16,179 nucleotides of DNA. Origin: CAZEJK01 sp964512045. GTDB lineage: Bacteria > Acidobacteriota > Thermoanaerobaculia > Thermoanaerobaculales > Sulfomarinibacteraceae. Made by a program: the position numbers and the translations under genes. Every line of letters begins with the position of its first letter. Position 1 is the first letter of the stretch. Below, piece after piece: positions 6,928 to 14,236 of the stretch. The notes below the pieces were generated by a model, which was given only the letters and a program-made list of their open reading frames with translations, was not told where the DNA came from and did not search any database. The DNA lies in contig CAZEJK010000115.1 of the NCBI GenBank assembly GCA_964512045.1, positions 1 through 16,179 on the forward strand. Direction: 5' to 3'.

Positions 6928-7410
6928 ATGACCGTGGTCGTCTTGGTCGTGCTGGTGTGGCTGCTGTTTGTGTGGCGCGTGGCCGCCATCATACGCAGCG
7001 GCCGGTATGTGTTCGGCCGCGGCTTCGAGCTGTTCAGCGTCGCGGTGGTGTCGGCGATCCTGGCGGCGGTGGTCGTCGTCGAGCTCTCCGGAAACCGAGG
7101 TCTTCTCTGGATCTGGGTGCAGGTCATCTTGACGGCGATGGTGGCCACGCTGTTCATGACCCGCTACCTGCACATGTACCACACGGGGCGCTACGTGCTC
7201 TCGTTCTGGCTGGACTACGTCAAGTACTGCTGCGCAATGGCGGCGTTGGTGTGGATGCTGCTGGTGTTTGCCCGCCGGATGTTCGACGTGGCGCCGTTTG
7301 CCGGCCTGGTGGTCGGGGTGCTGTCGTTCTTCATTCCTGTCAACTCGGCGGGGGAGGTCTTCCACCGGGGGATGAGTCGGCAGACGCCTCTCAACACCTC
7401 CGACGAGTAG
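6928..7410 (+). CDS. Small integral membrane protein, unknown function
   Basis: This is a 160-residue, highly hydrophobic protein with four predicted membrane helices: about 1-17 (TVVVLVVLVWLLFVW), 35-52, 62-80 and 98-145 as one or two spans. Conserved-looking polar residues sit in loops (RYLHMYHTGRYVLSFW, about 86-101). I recognise no family. The ATG at 6928 is preferred to one at 6898 because GGGAGG precedes it at good spacing and the upstream residues are charged and atypical. It is divergent from the CMD-GST operon and lies 70 bases before a methyltransferase gene on the same strand. It could share that transcript, but no functional link is evident. Confidence 0.75.
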   Translation: MTVVVLVVLVWLLFVWRVAAIIRSGRYVFGRGFELFSVAVVSAILAAVVVVELSGNRGLLWIWVQVILTAMVATLFMTRYLHMYHTGRYVLSFWLDYVKYCCAMAALVWMLLVFARRMFDVAPFAGLVVGVLSFFIPVNSAGEVFHRGMSRQTPLNTSDE

Positions 7411-7480
7411 GTGGCGGCTGGCATCCGTCGGGCCGATCGCGGGGAATCATCGTGGAAGCAGCTCATGTTGCGATCAAGCA

Positions 7481-8107
7481 GTGCGCGGGTTCGAGCAGAT
7501 TCCCTGGGCGTACGACGCCTTCATGACCATCGTCGAGGCGTTCGGGTTCCGGCGCTGGCGGCGATGGCTCGCAGGCGGTAGCACCGGCTTGACCCTGGAG
7601 ATCGGTGCAGGAACCGGTCGCAACCTGTCGCTGTTCAACGGCGGCGCGTCGGTTGTCGGTGCGGACCCCGACCTACGCTCGCTCCTGGTAGCTCGACGAC
7701 GAGCGCCGGAGGTTCCGTTGGTCGCTGCGACCGCGGAGGCACTGCCGTTCCGGGATGACACCTTCGACACTGTTGCGAGCTGTCTCGTGTTCTGCTCGGT
7801 GTCCGATCCGGCTCGCGGGCTGAGCGAGCTGCACCGCGTCGTGCGCTCGAGCGGTAGCGTGCGGATGGTGGAGCACGTTCGCTCGCGGCAGCCCTGGCTC
7901 GGCTGGCTGCAGGATCTCCTCCAGCCAGCGTGGACGCGATGCACCGGCGGCTGTCACCCGAACCGAGACACGGAGAGCACCGTTCGCGAAGCGGGCTTCT
8001 GCTCCCGGCCGCACTCCAACGGAAGTGGGACCTTCCGCCGGCTCGTAGCGACGCCGACCGTTGGCAAAGCTCCCTCGCGCGAGCCTCGGCCCGTGGACAC
8101 GATGTAG
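7481..8107 (+). CDS. Class I SAM-dependent methyltransferase
   Basis: This is a 208-residue cytoplasmic Rossmann-fold methyltransferase of the type-11 (UbiE-like) group. Motif I is LEIGAGTGRNLSLF (39-52), the acidic ribose-binding end of strand 2 is GADPD (60-64), motif II is ATAEALPFRDDTFDTV, and EHVRS is the post-motif strand. The C-terminal GTFRRLVATP matches the closing strand of small phospholipid or quinone-type methyltransferases. About 25 further residues of low complexity follow, which may be a late stop after 3' drift. The GTG start at 7481 fits the family N-terminus (FEQIPWAYDAFM, compare FDxxAxxYDxxM), but no good Shine-Dalgarno sequence precedes it, so the start is uncertain. The substrate cannot be read from the sequence. 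Confidence 0.85.
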   Translation: MRGFEQIPWAYDAFMTIVEAFGFRRWRRWLAGGSTGLTLEIGAGTGRNLSLFNGGASVVGADPDLRSLLVARRRAPEVPLVAATAEALPFRDDTFDTVASCLVFCSVSDPARGLSELHRVVRSSGSVRMVEHVRSRQPWLGWLQDLLQPAWTRCTGGCHPNRDTESTVREAGFCSRPHSNGSGTFRRLVATPTVGKAPSREPRPVDTM

Positions 8108-8133
8108 CCGACGGCTGTACTGCTGCCGGCTTG

Positions 8134-8652
8134 TTACTCCATGACGGCTTCGAATGCTCCCGACACGTCGGTGTCCGTTCCGGGAATCGAGAAGTCGATC
8201 GTGCCCGGCAAACGGTTACCAGAGACGGTGCCGAAACGCAGCTCCAAGTGGTAGCCCTGCATGACCGAGTCGACCTGGATCGAGTCGCTGCTCGGCTCGC
8301 GCCAGCGGTAGTGCACGTGGGGTGTGCCACCGGCGAAGCCGTCGTCCGGGTGCACCGTGAAGGTGCGTCCCTCAGGCACATCGCCCTCGTCGAGGAACAG
8401 GAAGATCAGAAGGCTCGGGCTGAAGCCCCAGCCGTCCTCCTCGAAGATGGCGAGGTCGCCGTCGAACTCGGAGTTGCCGAGCACCACTCGAGTCCCGCTG
8501 ATCTGCCCGGTGACCCCCTCGCCGGAGATCGGTTCCGAGGAAGAGCCGGCGGGCGTTGAGTGCTCGGACGACGGGGCCGGTTCGTTGGAGCAGCCGACGC
8601 CGAGGCCGATCGTGATGGTCAGAGCGAGCGCAAGGGAGAGTGTGGTCTTCAT
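8134..8652 (-). CDS. Small lipoprotein, unknown function
   Basis: This is a 172-residue predicted lipoprotein. Its signal peptide (MKTTLSLALALTITIGLGVGC) ends in the lipobox LGVGC with the lipidated cysteine at 21. A Ser/Pro/Glu-rich linker (about 22-45) follows, then a compact, probably beta-rich domain with no motif I know (FDGDLAIFEEDGW, VHYRWREPSSDS, LPGTIDFSIPGTDTDVSG). The start at 8652 gives the textbook signal peptide. An ATG at 8661 would add only three residues, and the frame's upstream end lacks signal features. The gene is convergent with the methyltransferase gene (26 bases between stops) and follows the kinase gene on the same strand by 156 bases. It may be a periplasmic or outer-membrane-anchored protein. 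Confidence 0.8.
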   Translation of the reverse strand: MKTTLSLALALTITIGLGVGCSNEPAPSSEHSTPAGSSSEPISGEGVTGQISGTRVVLGNSEFDGDLAIFEEDGWGFSPSLLIFLFLDEGDVPEGRTFTVHPDDGFAGGTPHVHYRWREPSSDSIQVDSVMQGYHLELRFGTVSGNRLPGTIDFSIPGTDTDVSGAFEAVME

Positions 8653-8808
8653 GATTTCCATTGTGCCACGTGAGGTGTGAACACGGTGCGAAGCGCCGGA
8701 CCGCGTGCGCCCATGGGCGAAAGCGCTCATTCCAGAGCGAGCCGATCGATCGGGACATCGTTGTTCGAGATTTCGACGGTGGCCAGCATCGCGTCTCGAG
8801 ACGATCGA

Positions 8809-11268
8809 TTACGGCGCGTCGGCGGATGACAGCGACGCGATCACCCGGTCGACCCGTTGCAGCATGGGATGATCCGCCTCCACCAGGTTGGCGAGCCGCT
8901 CCCGCGCCGCCCACATCTCGGCGAGCCCGGACTCCCGTTCACCGGAGAGCACCAGGCAGCGTCCAAGCTCGGCTCGCGCGCTGGCGGTGAGCCGGTGGTC
9001 GGCGCCCAGCGTCTCGCGGCGGATGGCCAGAGCCTCCTCGAGCAGCGGTCTGGCCTCCTCGGGCCGGTCTGCATCGGTGAGCACCGAGCCCAGAACGTAC
9101 AGCGAACGGGCCAGTAGCGGATGGGACGGGCTCAGGGTTCGGCGCTGGGACTCCAGCGCGGCACGAACCGTGGTCTTTGCCGCCTCGAGCTGTCCGCTTT
9201 CGCGCAACACATCCGCCAGCTCGGTACGGCTTGCGGTCGACAGCGGATGCTCATTGCCAAGTGTGCTGGTTCGAATGGAGCTGATGCGGCGGTTGAGCTC
9301 GACCGCGGCCTCGAGCTCGCCGCGTTCTGCGAGCAGGGCCGCGAGGTTGCCGAGGGGGCGGGTGAGGTCCAGATGGTTCGGACCAAGGAGCTGCTCGGTG
9401 ATCTCGGCGGCCTCGCGGTAGCGGGCCTCGGCGGCACGGTACTGGCCTTGGCGCTGGAGCAGGACTCCGAGGTTGTTGAGGACCATCGCTGTCTCCAGAT
9501 CACCCTCAGGCGCACGCTGACGGCTGATCTCGAGGGCGCGCTCCAGGTGGCGTCGCGCGTCCTCTGGCCGGTTCGAGGCGGACAGCAGCACGCCGTAGCC
9601 GTTATGGGCGACCAGATGACCGGCCGACACCGTCTCTGGATGCTCCGCGAAGATGTCCAGAGCCGCCTGATACGCAGCCTCTGCCCGTTGTGGGTTTCCG
9701 GCGTCATCGAGCAGCTCGGCGAGCTGCGCCCATGCTGTGGCGGCTTCTGCCGACCGCTCGCCGTGGGCTGTGTGGGCGCGGTCGAGGGCGAGCTCGAGCT
9801 GCTCGGCGGCGGCGTCGTAGTCGCCGAGGCTCCGGTAGGAGGCGCCGAGGGAGGTGCGAACGGCAGCCTCGACGGCGGGTTGATCGGCCAGCTCGTTGCC
9901 CGCACGGGTGCTGGCCGCTTCGAGCACGTGCTCGAGGGTCACCTCAGGCCCCATCCGGGTCGGGTCAGCCGAGATCAAGATCTCGCGCAAGAAGTCGGTC
10001 ACAGCTTCGGCCTTGGCAGCAGCCGCGACCGCAGCTTCGCGCTGTCGCTCGGCAATCCGCGCCTGCCAGAGTGTGGTGCTGACCCCAATGGCAAGCGCTG
10101 TGGTGGCTGCGACGATCCCTGCAGTCAGGGCGCGGTGTCGGCTCGCGAAGCGCCGCACTCGGTAGCCGATGCTCTGCCGCCTGGCCAGAATTGGTAACCC
10201 GGTCAGATGCCGGCGGACATCGTCGGCGAACCGGTCCGCTGACTGGTAGCGGCGCGTTGGGTCCCGCTCGAGCGCCGTGAGCACGATCTGGTCGAGGTCT
10301 CCGGCCAGACGCTTGCGGAGCTCGCGGTTGCTCGTGCCGACCGCAGTGCTCGGCGATGTTGGCTCGTGGAGAGTGGCGGCGACGGCTGCCGCCAGGGGCG
10401 AGCTGCCGGCCTCGCGGTACGGGTGCCGGCCGGTCAAGAGCTCGAACAGAATCAGCCCCAGCTGGTAGACATCGCTGAGGGTGGTTGCCGGATCGCCGCG
10501 AAGCTGCTCGGGGCTGGCATACTCCGGTGTCAGGATCTGCATGTGGGTGCGCGTTGCCGGTGTGTCGCCGGCCAGCGGCGACTCGGGCAGGAGCCTGGCG
10601 ATGCCGAAGTCCAGGAGCTTCACGCCGCCGTCGTAGGTCACCATCACGTTCGAGGGCTTGAGGTCGCGGTGGACGATCAGATGAGTGTGTGCGTGCTGGA
10701 CGGCGTCTGCGATCGCCACGAACAGCCGGAGCCGCGACTCGATATCCGGTGAGTGGCGAGCCACATGCTGGTCGAGGGTGAGCCCGTTGACCCGCTCCAT
10801 GGCGAAGTAGGGTGTCCCGTCCTCTGCGGTGCCGGCGTCGAACATGAGTGCGATGTTGGGGTGGTGCAAGGCCGCGAGGACACGGCGCTCGGCGGTGAAC
10901 CGGCGCTGGAGCTCCTCGCTGGCGAGCGAGCCGCGGATCAGCTTGAGGGCGACCTCGCGCTCGAACAGGCCGTCGGCCCGGAGTGCGAGGAACACGGAGC
11001 CCATGCCGCCCTCGCCGAGCCGGCGGATGAGCCGGTACGGCCCGACCCGAGACCCCTCGCGGAGCTGGCGCGGGGACGCGTCCGAGGTGTCGGCAGGCGG
11101 CAGTGCATCCCCGATCGTGTCGTCCTCGGCGAGCAGGGCGAGCGCCTCCTCGGCCAGGGCCGTATCGTCGCCCGCCCGCTTGCGTACGAGCTCTGGACGT
11201 TGGGAGCGTTCGACCTCGAGCGCCTCCAGAAAAAGGGCGCGGACCTCGGGCCAGGCGGGGTTGTTCAT
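8809..11268 (-). CDS. Transmembrane Ser/Thr protein kinase with TPR sensor domain
   Basis: This 819-residue protein has a cytoplasmic Hanks-type kinase domain (about 77-355), one membrane helix (about 380-401, ALTAGIVAATTALAIGV) and a C-terminal region rich in tetratricopeptide repeats (about 470-800). Key kinase residues are all present: Gly loop LGEGGMGSV (84-92), VALK lysine 109, Glu127, HRDLKPSN (200-207) with catalytic Asp202, and DFG (220-222). The activation segment ends TPEYASPEQ and is followed by SDVYQLGLIL. The kinase therefore looks active. The TPR part contains repeated GDYDAAAEQLELAL and GQYRAAEARYREA-type units and would bind partner proteins outside the inner membrane. The ATG at 11268 overlaps the stop of the sigma factor gene (ATGA), so translation is coupled. 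Kinase-sigma pairs of this kind are common in Acidobacteriota, Gemmatimonadota and Planctomycetes. The kinase probably phosphorylates and controls its sigma factor; that is inference. Confidence 0.95.
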   Translation of the reverse strand: MNNPAWPEVRALFLEALEVERSQRPELVRKRAGDDTALAEEALALLAEDDTIGDALPPADTSDASPRQLREGSRVGPYRLIRRLGEGGMGSVFLALRADGLFEREVALKLIRGSLASEELQRRFTAERRVLAALHHPNIALMFDAGTAEDGTPYFAMERVNGLTLDQHVARHSPDIESRLRLFVAIADAVQHAHTHLIVHRDLKPSNVMVTYDGGVKLLDFGIARLLPESPLAGDTPATRTHMQILTPEYASPEQLRGDPATTLSDVYQLGLILFELLTGRHPYREAGSSPLAAAVAATLHEPTSPSTAVGTSNRELRKRLAGDLDQIVLTALERDPTRRYQSADRFADDVRRHLTGLPILARRQSIGYRVRRFASRHRALTAGIVAATTALAIGVSTTLWQARIAERQREAAVAAAAKAEAVTDFLREILISADPTRMGPEVTLEHVLEAASTRAGNELADQPAVEAAVRTSLGASYRSLGDYDAAAEQLELALDRAHTAHGERSAEAATAWAQLAELLDDAGNPQRAEAAYQAALDIFAEHPETVSAGHLVAHNGYGVLLSASNRPEDARRHLERALEISRQRAPEGDLETAMVLNNLGVLLQRQGQYRAAEARYREAAEITEQLLGPNHLDLTRPLGNLAALLAERGELEAAVELNRRISSIRTSTLGNEHPLSTASRTELADVLRESGQLEAAKTTVRAALESQRRTLSPSHPLLARSLYVLGSVLTDADRPEEARPLLEEALAIRRETLGADHRLTASARAELGRCLVLSGERESGLAEMWAARERLANLVEADHPMLQRVDRVIASLSSADAP

Positions 11269-11792
11269 TGGGCACCACCCCCCAGCTCCCGACGGAGCCA
11301 TGCGCGCGCCAGGCGCGTCAGCCGTTTCACGGTTGCCTCGGAGGTCTCCATCGCCTCCGCGGTCTCGTGGACGGTGAGTCCCGCCAGAAAGCGGAGCTCG
11401 ATCACCCTCGTGAGCTCCGGGTCGATCTCGGAGATCCGTTGCAGGGCATCCCCGAGCTCGACGACGTCCACCTCGGGCTCGGGTGCGGCCGCTACCTCTG
11501 GAAGGAGTGTCACCGCTCGGGCGGCGCCTCCACGTTTGGCGGCACGTCGAGCCCGCGCCGCGTCGATCAGCACCCGGCGCATCGCACGGCCGGCGAGGGC
11601 CCGGAGCTGATTCCGAGTAAGGTCCGCCGGTAGCTCGGCGTCGGCGAGCCGCAGGTACGCCTCGTGCACGAGGGCCGTGGGCTGCAGGGTGATCTCGCGA
11701 TGCTCGTCGTGCATCAGGCTGCCGGCGAGCTTCCGCAGCTCGTCGTAGGCGGCCTCGAACGGGCCCGAGGGCCCATGCTGGTCCGGGCTCAT
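11265..11792 (-). CDS. ECF-type RNA polymerase sigma factor (Sig70_ECF/TIGR02999-like)
   Basis: This is a 175-residue sigma factor with region 2 (about 12-80; FEAAYDELRKLAGSLMHDE, LQPTALVHEAYLRL, RAMRRVLIDAARAR) and region 4 (about 112-170) bearing a helix-turn-helix, LTVHETAEAMETSEATVKRLTRLARAWL. The signature LQPTALVHEAYLRL is characteristic of the ECF subfamily widespread in Acidobacteriota and Planctomycetes that is usually paired with Ser/Thr kinases instead of anti-sigma factors. The ATG at 11792 gives the normal family length. A longer frame upstream crosses the divergent gene and is not real. No strong Shine-Dalgarno sequence is seen. The 3' end overlaps the kinase start (ATGA). No anti-sigma gene is adjacent, so control probably runs through the kinase. 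Confidence 0.94.
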   Translation of the reverse strand: MSPDQHGPSGPFEAAYDELRKLAGSLMHDEHREITLQPTALVHEAYLRLADAELPADLTRNQLRALAGRAMRRVLIDAARARRAAKRGGAARAVTLLPEVAAAPEPEVDVVELGDALQRISEIDPELTRVIELRFLAGLTVHETAEAMETSEATVKRLTRLARAWLRRELGGGAQ

Positions 11793-11807
11793 GTGACCGT
11801 GCTCACG
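11792..11807. promoter_or_regulatory. CRP-like inverted repeat at the sigma factor start
   Basis: TGTGA (11792-11796), six bases, then TCACG (11803-11807) resembles the CRP consensus TGTGA-N6-TCACA with one mismatch. It overlaps the first base of the sigma factor start codon and lies about 90 bases upstream of the divergent lipoprotein gene. A protein bound here could block the sigma gene or act on the divergent promoter. A match of this quality is expected by chance fairly often. Confidence 0.2.
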
Positions 11808-11894
11808 AAACGATAGTACCGCCGACTGCAGATGTGATCCCACCCTCGTCCGTTTTCCGCCCTTGGGAGTGAACGACACGAATGGAGGGACACG

Positions 11895-12896
11895 ATGACA
11901 CACCTGCAACGCACGATGATGATCGCAGTGACGATCAGCGCTCTGGGATGCTCCGGCACGGCATCTGGCAGCTCCTGGACGACCTTTCAGGATCCGCATG
12001 AGGGCGCATTCTCGATCGAGGTACCGGCGGGGTGGGAGGTGAGCGGAGGTCTCAACCGTCGCGCTGCTGTCGATCTCAGGCCGGCGGTGCGGGCAGTGTC
12101 GCCGGACGGACAGATCACGGTCTTCTTCGGCGACGCGGAGCTTTCCACCTTTGTCGCCCCCAACCCGATGATGGCGTCGATGGGGTTCACGGAGGGCAGT
12201 GCGTACTCCCCGGGGTACGGGGTCATGATGCAGGTGCTGCGGTACATGCCGGGGGAGCAGTTCGCTGCCTGGTGGGTCGGCAGCCGTTTCCCGGGCGCAC
12301 ACACCAACGCCGCCCATCGGCTGGCAGACGCGTCGGCGCGCATGAGCCAGGCTTGGGCGGCGTTCTCGCAGTATGGGATGCTCGCCAGAGTGGACGTGGG
12401 CGAGCTGTCCTTCACCGTTCACGGGCAGCGGGGTGGCGTGGTCGTCGGGACTCTCGTGATGGAGACCTCCGGAATGGTCACCTGGCGGGCCGAGCATCTC
12501 GCGGGCTATGTGGCGTCGCCGGGTCGGGAAGCGTTGGCCCGTCAGGTGGTTCAGCGGATGGTCGGGACGTACCGCCTGTCAACCGCCTGGGCGGCGCGAC
12601 AGCAGGGTCTGACTGGGAACGTCACCGAGATCGTCGCGACCACCAGCGACGCGCTGTCCGACTCGCTCCACAGCAGCTGGAGTCAGCGGCAGGCAGCGGA
12701 CGATCGGATGGCTCGGGACCGCTCCGAGGCGATGCTCGGCGTGGAGCAGTGGCGCGATCCGGTGACCGGAGAGGCTGTCGAGGTGGAGTCCGGATCGAGT
12801 CACTACTGGGTCGATCCGGCAGGGCGTGTGGTGGGAACCACCACCGAGGACCCGCCGGGACGGTTCTTCCGGCCACTCGAGCCCGACCGCCGGTAG
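11895..12896 (+). CDS. Predicted secreted lipoprotein, unknown function
   Basis: This is a 333-residue exported protein. The hydrophobic signal (MTHLQRTMMIAVTISALGC) ends at a probable lipidated Cys19. The -3 residue is Ala rather than the usual Leu, so cleavage by signal peptidase II is likely but not certain. The mature part starts with SSWTTFQDPHEGAFSIEVPAGWEVSGG, a pattern common in proteins that test a 'PsbP-like' fit (F-SIxVPxGW). The C-terminal WRDPVTGEAVEVESGSSHYW and DPAGRVVGTTTEDPP resemble an uncharacterised region seen in other bacterial hypothetical proteins. GGAGGG precedes the ATG at good spacing. The gene is divergent from the sigma factor gene, 102 bases apart, which makes it a candidate for sigma-dependent control. 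The stop is immediately followed by the dispersed repeat copy. Confidence 0.82.
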   Translation: MTHLQRTMMIAVTISALGCSGTASGSSWTTFQDPHEGAFSIEVPAGWEVSGGLNRRAAVDLRPAVRAVSPDGQITVFFGDAELSTFVAPNPMMASMGFTEGSAYSPGYGVMMQVLRYMPGEQFAAWWVGSRFPGAHTNAAHRLADASARMSQAWAAFSQYGMLARVDVGELSFTVHGQRGGVVVGTLVMETSGMVTWRAEHLAGYVASPGREALARQVVQRMVGTYRLSTAWAARQQGLTGNVTEIVATTSDALSDSLHSSWSQRQAADDRMARDRSEAMLGVEQWRDPVTGEAVEVESGSSHYWVDPAGRVVGTTTEDPPGRFFRPLEPDRR

Positions 12897-12924
12897 CGTG
12901 GGGCGCCGGCACCTGGCCCCGCTA

Positions 12925-13345
12925 CCGGGGCCGTTGACCGGGTTCGGGGCCGGAGAATCCTGGATGCCTGGCGGTTCTCCCACGGGATCTCTCCGCTCGC
13001 CTCGTGCTCAGCTCTTTCGACGAAGCCCGATTGGATACGTCCAGGCGGATCGTCATGGAAGCTCGGTCGAGATGACGGGGTTTGTGATGGGCGAGGTCCT
13101 TCCGACGTTTTTGCCACAAGCCACTCAACGGGGCCACTCCGGCACCGGTACTGGCCCCGATCCCGGCAGCCGGCTGCCGGCCCCGGAACACTGGAGCCCT
13201 GACCATCGGGTCGACCCGGAACCTCACTGGCTGTCACCGCAACGGTATCCACCACCGAACCCTAGGCGACGACCGCCCAAACACGAAGCCCGCGAGACCC
13301 CGTGGATCCGCACGTGTCGAGGTCGCTGTCTGGCCATCATCCGGG
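12925..13345. repeat. Dispersed copy D of the repeat family
   Basis: The isolated copy begins about 28 bases past the lipoprotein stop codon. The core (12925-13096) matches 4626-4797 at 164 of 172 positions without gaps. The rest aligns in blocks: GGTACTGGCCCCG near 13147, GCCGGCCCCGGAACACTGGAGCCCTGACC near 13172-13204, ACACGAAGCCCG near 13280 and TGGCCATCATCCGGG at 13331-13345. It is about 60 bases shorter than the complete unit at 4626-5107. The stem-loop GGAGAA-T-CC / GGTTCTCC (12952-12980) is also present. In copy A the one change in its arm leaves a G-U pair. No recombinase, transposase or terminal repeats are visible. Confidence 0.85.
13051..13077. other. Conserved stem-loop in repeat copy D
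   Basis: CGTCAT (13051-13056) pairs with ATGACG (13072-13077) and CTC (13062-13064) pairs with GAG (13069-13071), with bulge GGAAG. The bulge differs by one base from the copy at 4752-4778 while all paired bases are unchanged. Confidence 0.45.
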
Positions 13346-13394
13346 TCCCCGACGATAACGACACGCCTCTGCGCCGATCCTGACGCTGAAGCCG

Positions 13395-13664
13395 CTACAG
13401 ACCCAGCATCAGGAGCGCGGTGGCGCCTGTCCCGATCGCCACACCGAGCACGACGCATCCGGGGGGATTGATCGGCTTGGCGCTCTGGGCGGCGAGCTCC
13501 GGCTGGACTGACGCGGCCATCCGTTCCACCTCTGCCTTGGACGTGGCCAGGTCCTGGCCCGTCAGCTCTCGGTACCGCTTGATGGCCTCGATCTTCCGGC
13601 CCAGTGCGAGTAGCTCCCCGATCTCAGCGCGACCTTCGCGAGTCAGCTCATGGGTTTCCAGCAT
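13395..13664 (-). CDS. bL12 C-terminal-like domain protein with membrane anchor
   Basis: This is an 89-residue protein. Residues about 8-50 (IGELLALGRKIEAIKRYRELTGQDLATSKAEVERM) match the C-terminal domain of ribosomal protein L7/L12 (pattern KIxxIKxxRExTGxxLxxAKxxVE). Here it lies outside a ribosomal context and is followed by a hydrophobic segment, PGCVVLGVAIGTGATALLML, near the C-terminus that probably inserts in the membrane. Similar small proteins of unknown role are found in many bacteria. The ATG at 13664 has GGAGA upstream. The start lies 17 bases inside the preceding DUF123 gene, so the two are probably co-translated. A ribosomal role is unlikely because the L10-binding N-terminal domain is missing. 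Confidence 0.75.
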   Translation of the reverse strand: MLETHELTREGRAEIGELLALGRKIEAIKRYRELTGQDLATSKAEVERMAASVQPELAAQSAKPINPPGCVVLGVAIGTGATALLMLGL

Positions 13665-14220
13665 TGTTGGTCTCCAGCGCGTGTGGCTGCTCATGAGAGG
13701 CGGACTCGAGCTGTTTCGAGCCGCGGCGCCTCGCATCCCGGACGGCCAAAGCGCTCAGTTGGCATCCGTCTACGTACGTCACCCCGAGAGCGGAGCAGAT
13801 TCGCTCCAAAGGGCCTCCGCGAGACTCCAGCGCACCCACCCGGAACAGATGCCCGGAGCAGGAGCAGTCAGAAGCCCCGAAACCCTCGATACATCCGTCC
13901 GCCATCATGGCGAGCTGCTTGGCCCAGATACACTCCTTGCGGCTGCGACCCTCGGCAATGAGGGCTCCACGGAGGGAGGCGTGCGGTCTCAGATGGTCCA
14001 TGTGCCAGTGCCGCTTCGGGCTTCCTGTGACGTGACGACGCAGGCGAGCGGCCAATCCTCCGGGCCCGAGAGCGCTCCCGACGTACGCATGGAGGCCGGA
14101 CTCGAACCACACAGTCCCCAGCCGCCCGATGGCGATCTGCAGACTCTTTGGAACCTGCAGAATCAGCACATACGTTCCAGGAGTGCTGGGCACGCGTGCG
14201 GTCGACGGCAGGCTGACCAC
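13648..14220 (-). CDS. DUF123 (GIY-YIG-like) family protein
   Basis: This is a 190-residue protein of the DUF123 family, a GIY-YIG nuclease relative. The family pattern is clear: GTYVLILQVP (15-24), IGRLGTVWFESGLHAYVGSALGPGGLAARL (31-60) with the Tyr-Val-Gly element replacing YIG, RRHVTGSPKRHWHMDHL (61-77) and GFGASDCSCSGHLF (113-126). Those residues are conserved in DUF123 proteins, which are found alone or fused to endonuclease III. DNA repair or processing is suspected but not proven. The last 60 residues lie outside the domain and are not recognisable. The start is GTG at 14220, 16 bases past the upstream stop. An in-frame GTG at 14193 is an alternative. The 3' end overlaps the L7/L12-like gene by 17 bases. 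Confidence 0.85.
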   Translation of the reverse strand: MVSLPSTARVPSTPGTYVLILQVPKSLQIAIGRLGTVWFESGLHAYVGSALGPGGLAARLRRHVTGSPKRHWHMDHLRPHASLRGALIAEGRSRKECIWAKQLAMMADGCIEGFGASDCSCSGHLFRVGALESRGGPLERICSALGVTYVDGCQLSALAVRDARRRGSKQLESASHEQPHALETNNAGNP

Positions 14221-14236
14221 CGACGGGCTCGAACGC

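Noticed and set aside
8792..8803. Perfect palindrome CGTCTCGAGACG behind the kinase stop
   Set aside because: It has no loop to form a stable hairpin and no U-run. A 12-base palindrome here is probably chance.
9121..10197. Long plus-strand open frame of 358 codons inside the kinase gene
   Set aside because: It is antisense to the TPR region, which has intact repeat structure. Its translation is not protein-like and it lacks a good ribosome binding site.
11793..12497. N-terminal extension of the sigma factor frame to 12497
   Set aside because: The extension would run antisense through the divergent lipoprotein gene, which has a signal peptide and ribosome binding site. The 175-residue form has the normal family length.
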